The notes beneath the pieces were generated by a model, which was given only the letters and a program-made list of their open reading frames with translations, was not told the DNA's origin and did not search any database. A stretch of 5,342 nt of DNA from Bacillota bacterium. GTDB lineage: Bacteria > Bacillota_E > Symbiobacteriia > JAMDAP01. The stretch covers positions 1 through 5,342 of the forward strand of contig JAMDAP010000013.1 of assembly GCA_023484675.1 (NCBI GenBank), read 5' to 3'. The translations under genes and the position numbers were made by a program. Shown here piece after piece: positions 5,077-5,342 of the stretch. Within the stretch, counting starts at the first letter, position 1. The number at the start of each line of letters is the position of its first letter.

Positions 5077-5115
5077 CAGGACCCGCCGGCTGCCTCGGGA
5101 GGCCTGACCCCAACC

Positions 5116-5144
5116 GGGCCCCCGCCGCCGCTGGGGGCCTTCTT
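5116..5144 (+). terminator. Rho-independent-like terminator after hisC
   Basis: The arms GGCCCCC (5117-5123) and GGGGGCC (5133-5139) form 7 perfect pairs, plus a possible G-T pair (5116 with 5140), around a 9-nt loop. TTCTT follows directly. It starts 40 nt after the hisC stop. The next stretch, about 5145-5250, shows no convincing promoter or other structure. Confidence 0.75.
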
Positions 5145-5269
5145 ACATATTCCCTGTCACGTTCGCCAAAAATAGGAGATGGGTCGGATCGGCAGCGCCC
5201 TACGGCCCTGCCCCCGCCCCCAAAGGCGCAGCAGCGAATACTCTTTCACGGCAAGGAGTGTGACTCGCC

Positions 5270-5342
5270 ATTCACCCCCAATCCAGCCTTCATTTTATCG
5301 GGATCGGCGGTTACGGCATGAGCGGTCTGGCCAAGGTCTGGC
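5270..5342 (+). CDS. murC: MurC-type Mur ligase (UDP-N-acetylmuramate--L-alanine ligase), N-terminal fragment
   Basis: The frame through 5291-5341 reads H-F-I-G-I-G-G-Y-G-M-S-G-L-A-K-V-W. This is the N-terminal nucleotide-binding G-x-G-G-x-G-M-S motif of MurC, which attaches L-alanine to UDP-MurNAc in the cytoplasm. The gene runs off the window. Its start is unclear: TGA at 5261-5263 closes the frame, and no ATG, GTG or TTG occurs between it and the motif. The ribosome binding site AAGGAG (5253-5258) lies 11 nt before ATT at 5270, used here as a provisional start. Alternatively GTG at 5260, in another frame, is the start and a base has been gained, for example in the run of five C at 5275-5279. 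Removing one C would join M-T-R-H-S-P-Q to the MurC motif, but GTG at 5260 is only 1 nt from AAGGAG. A MurC-like paralogue such as Mpl is less likely but possible from so short a fragment. Confidence 0.75.
   Translation, partial: MHPQSSLHFIGIGGYGMSGLAKVW

Noticed and set aside
5143..5176. Promoter for the MurC gene in the patch with CATATT and AAAAAT
   Set aside because: Neither the spacing nor the hexamers match sigma-70 well, and the sigma-E-like reading matches only part of the -10.

Overview
The window looks like bacterial chromosome from a high-GC, Gram-positive-type organism. The best guess is a high-GC Bacillota lineage (Symbiobacterium-, Thermaerobacter- or Limnochordia-like). This rests on strong AGGAGG-type ribosome binding sites, frequent GTG/TTG starts, the tsaB-rimI-tsaD order and a YvoF-type acyltransferase. 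The lineage is inferred from gene content and was not tested by any search.

Layout. Positions 1-117 hold the 3' end of tsaB, which overlaps rimI (107-559) by 11 bp; rimI ends in a GC-rich hairpin (579-607). A small gene then lies on the opposite strand (718-1089, minus). It encodes a 123-residue protein with almost no charged residues, made of 19-residue Leu-rich repeats followed by a Gly/Leu/Ile tract. It has a strong ribosome binding site and a hairpin just past its stop (653-692). Its upstream region (1090-1239) is shared with the divergent gene tsaD (1240-2241) and carries a perfect 18-bp inverted repeat next to a candidate tsaD promoter. After tsaD come a 185-bp gap with a hairpin, a YvoF-type hexapeptide-repeat acyltransferase (2427-2966) and an overlapping PAP2-type membrane phosphatase (2953-3834). 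A recognisable sigma-70-type promoter (3886-3914) then drives hisC (3958-5076), which ends in a terminator (5116-5144). The last bases encode the N-terminus of a MurC-type Mur ligase, whose start is unresolved and may be affected by a frameshift.

How the genes relate. TsaB and TsaD belong to the machinery that makes N6-threonylcarbamoyl-adenosine at position 37 of ANN-decoding tRNAs. RimI acetylates protein N-termini and is a usual neighbour of these genes. The acyltransferase and PAP2 phosphatase appear translationally linked and probably act on envelope components or lipid phosphates. HisC is the histidinol-phosphate aminotransferase. MurC would start the peptide stem of peptidoglycan.

Most of the window is ordinary housekeeping sequence. 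The least explained element is the inverted repeat-protein gene that separates tsaD from tsaB-rimI, together with its palindromic divergent control region. I see no mobile element, CRISPR array, tRNA or rRNA.
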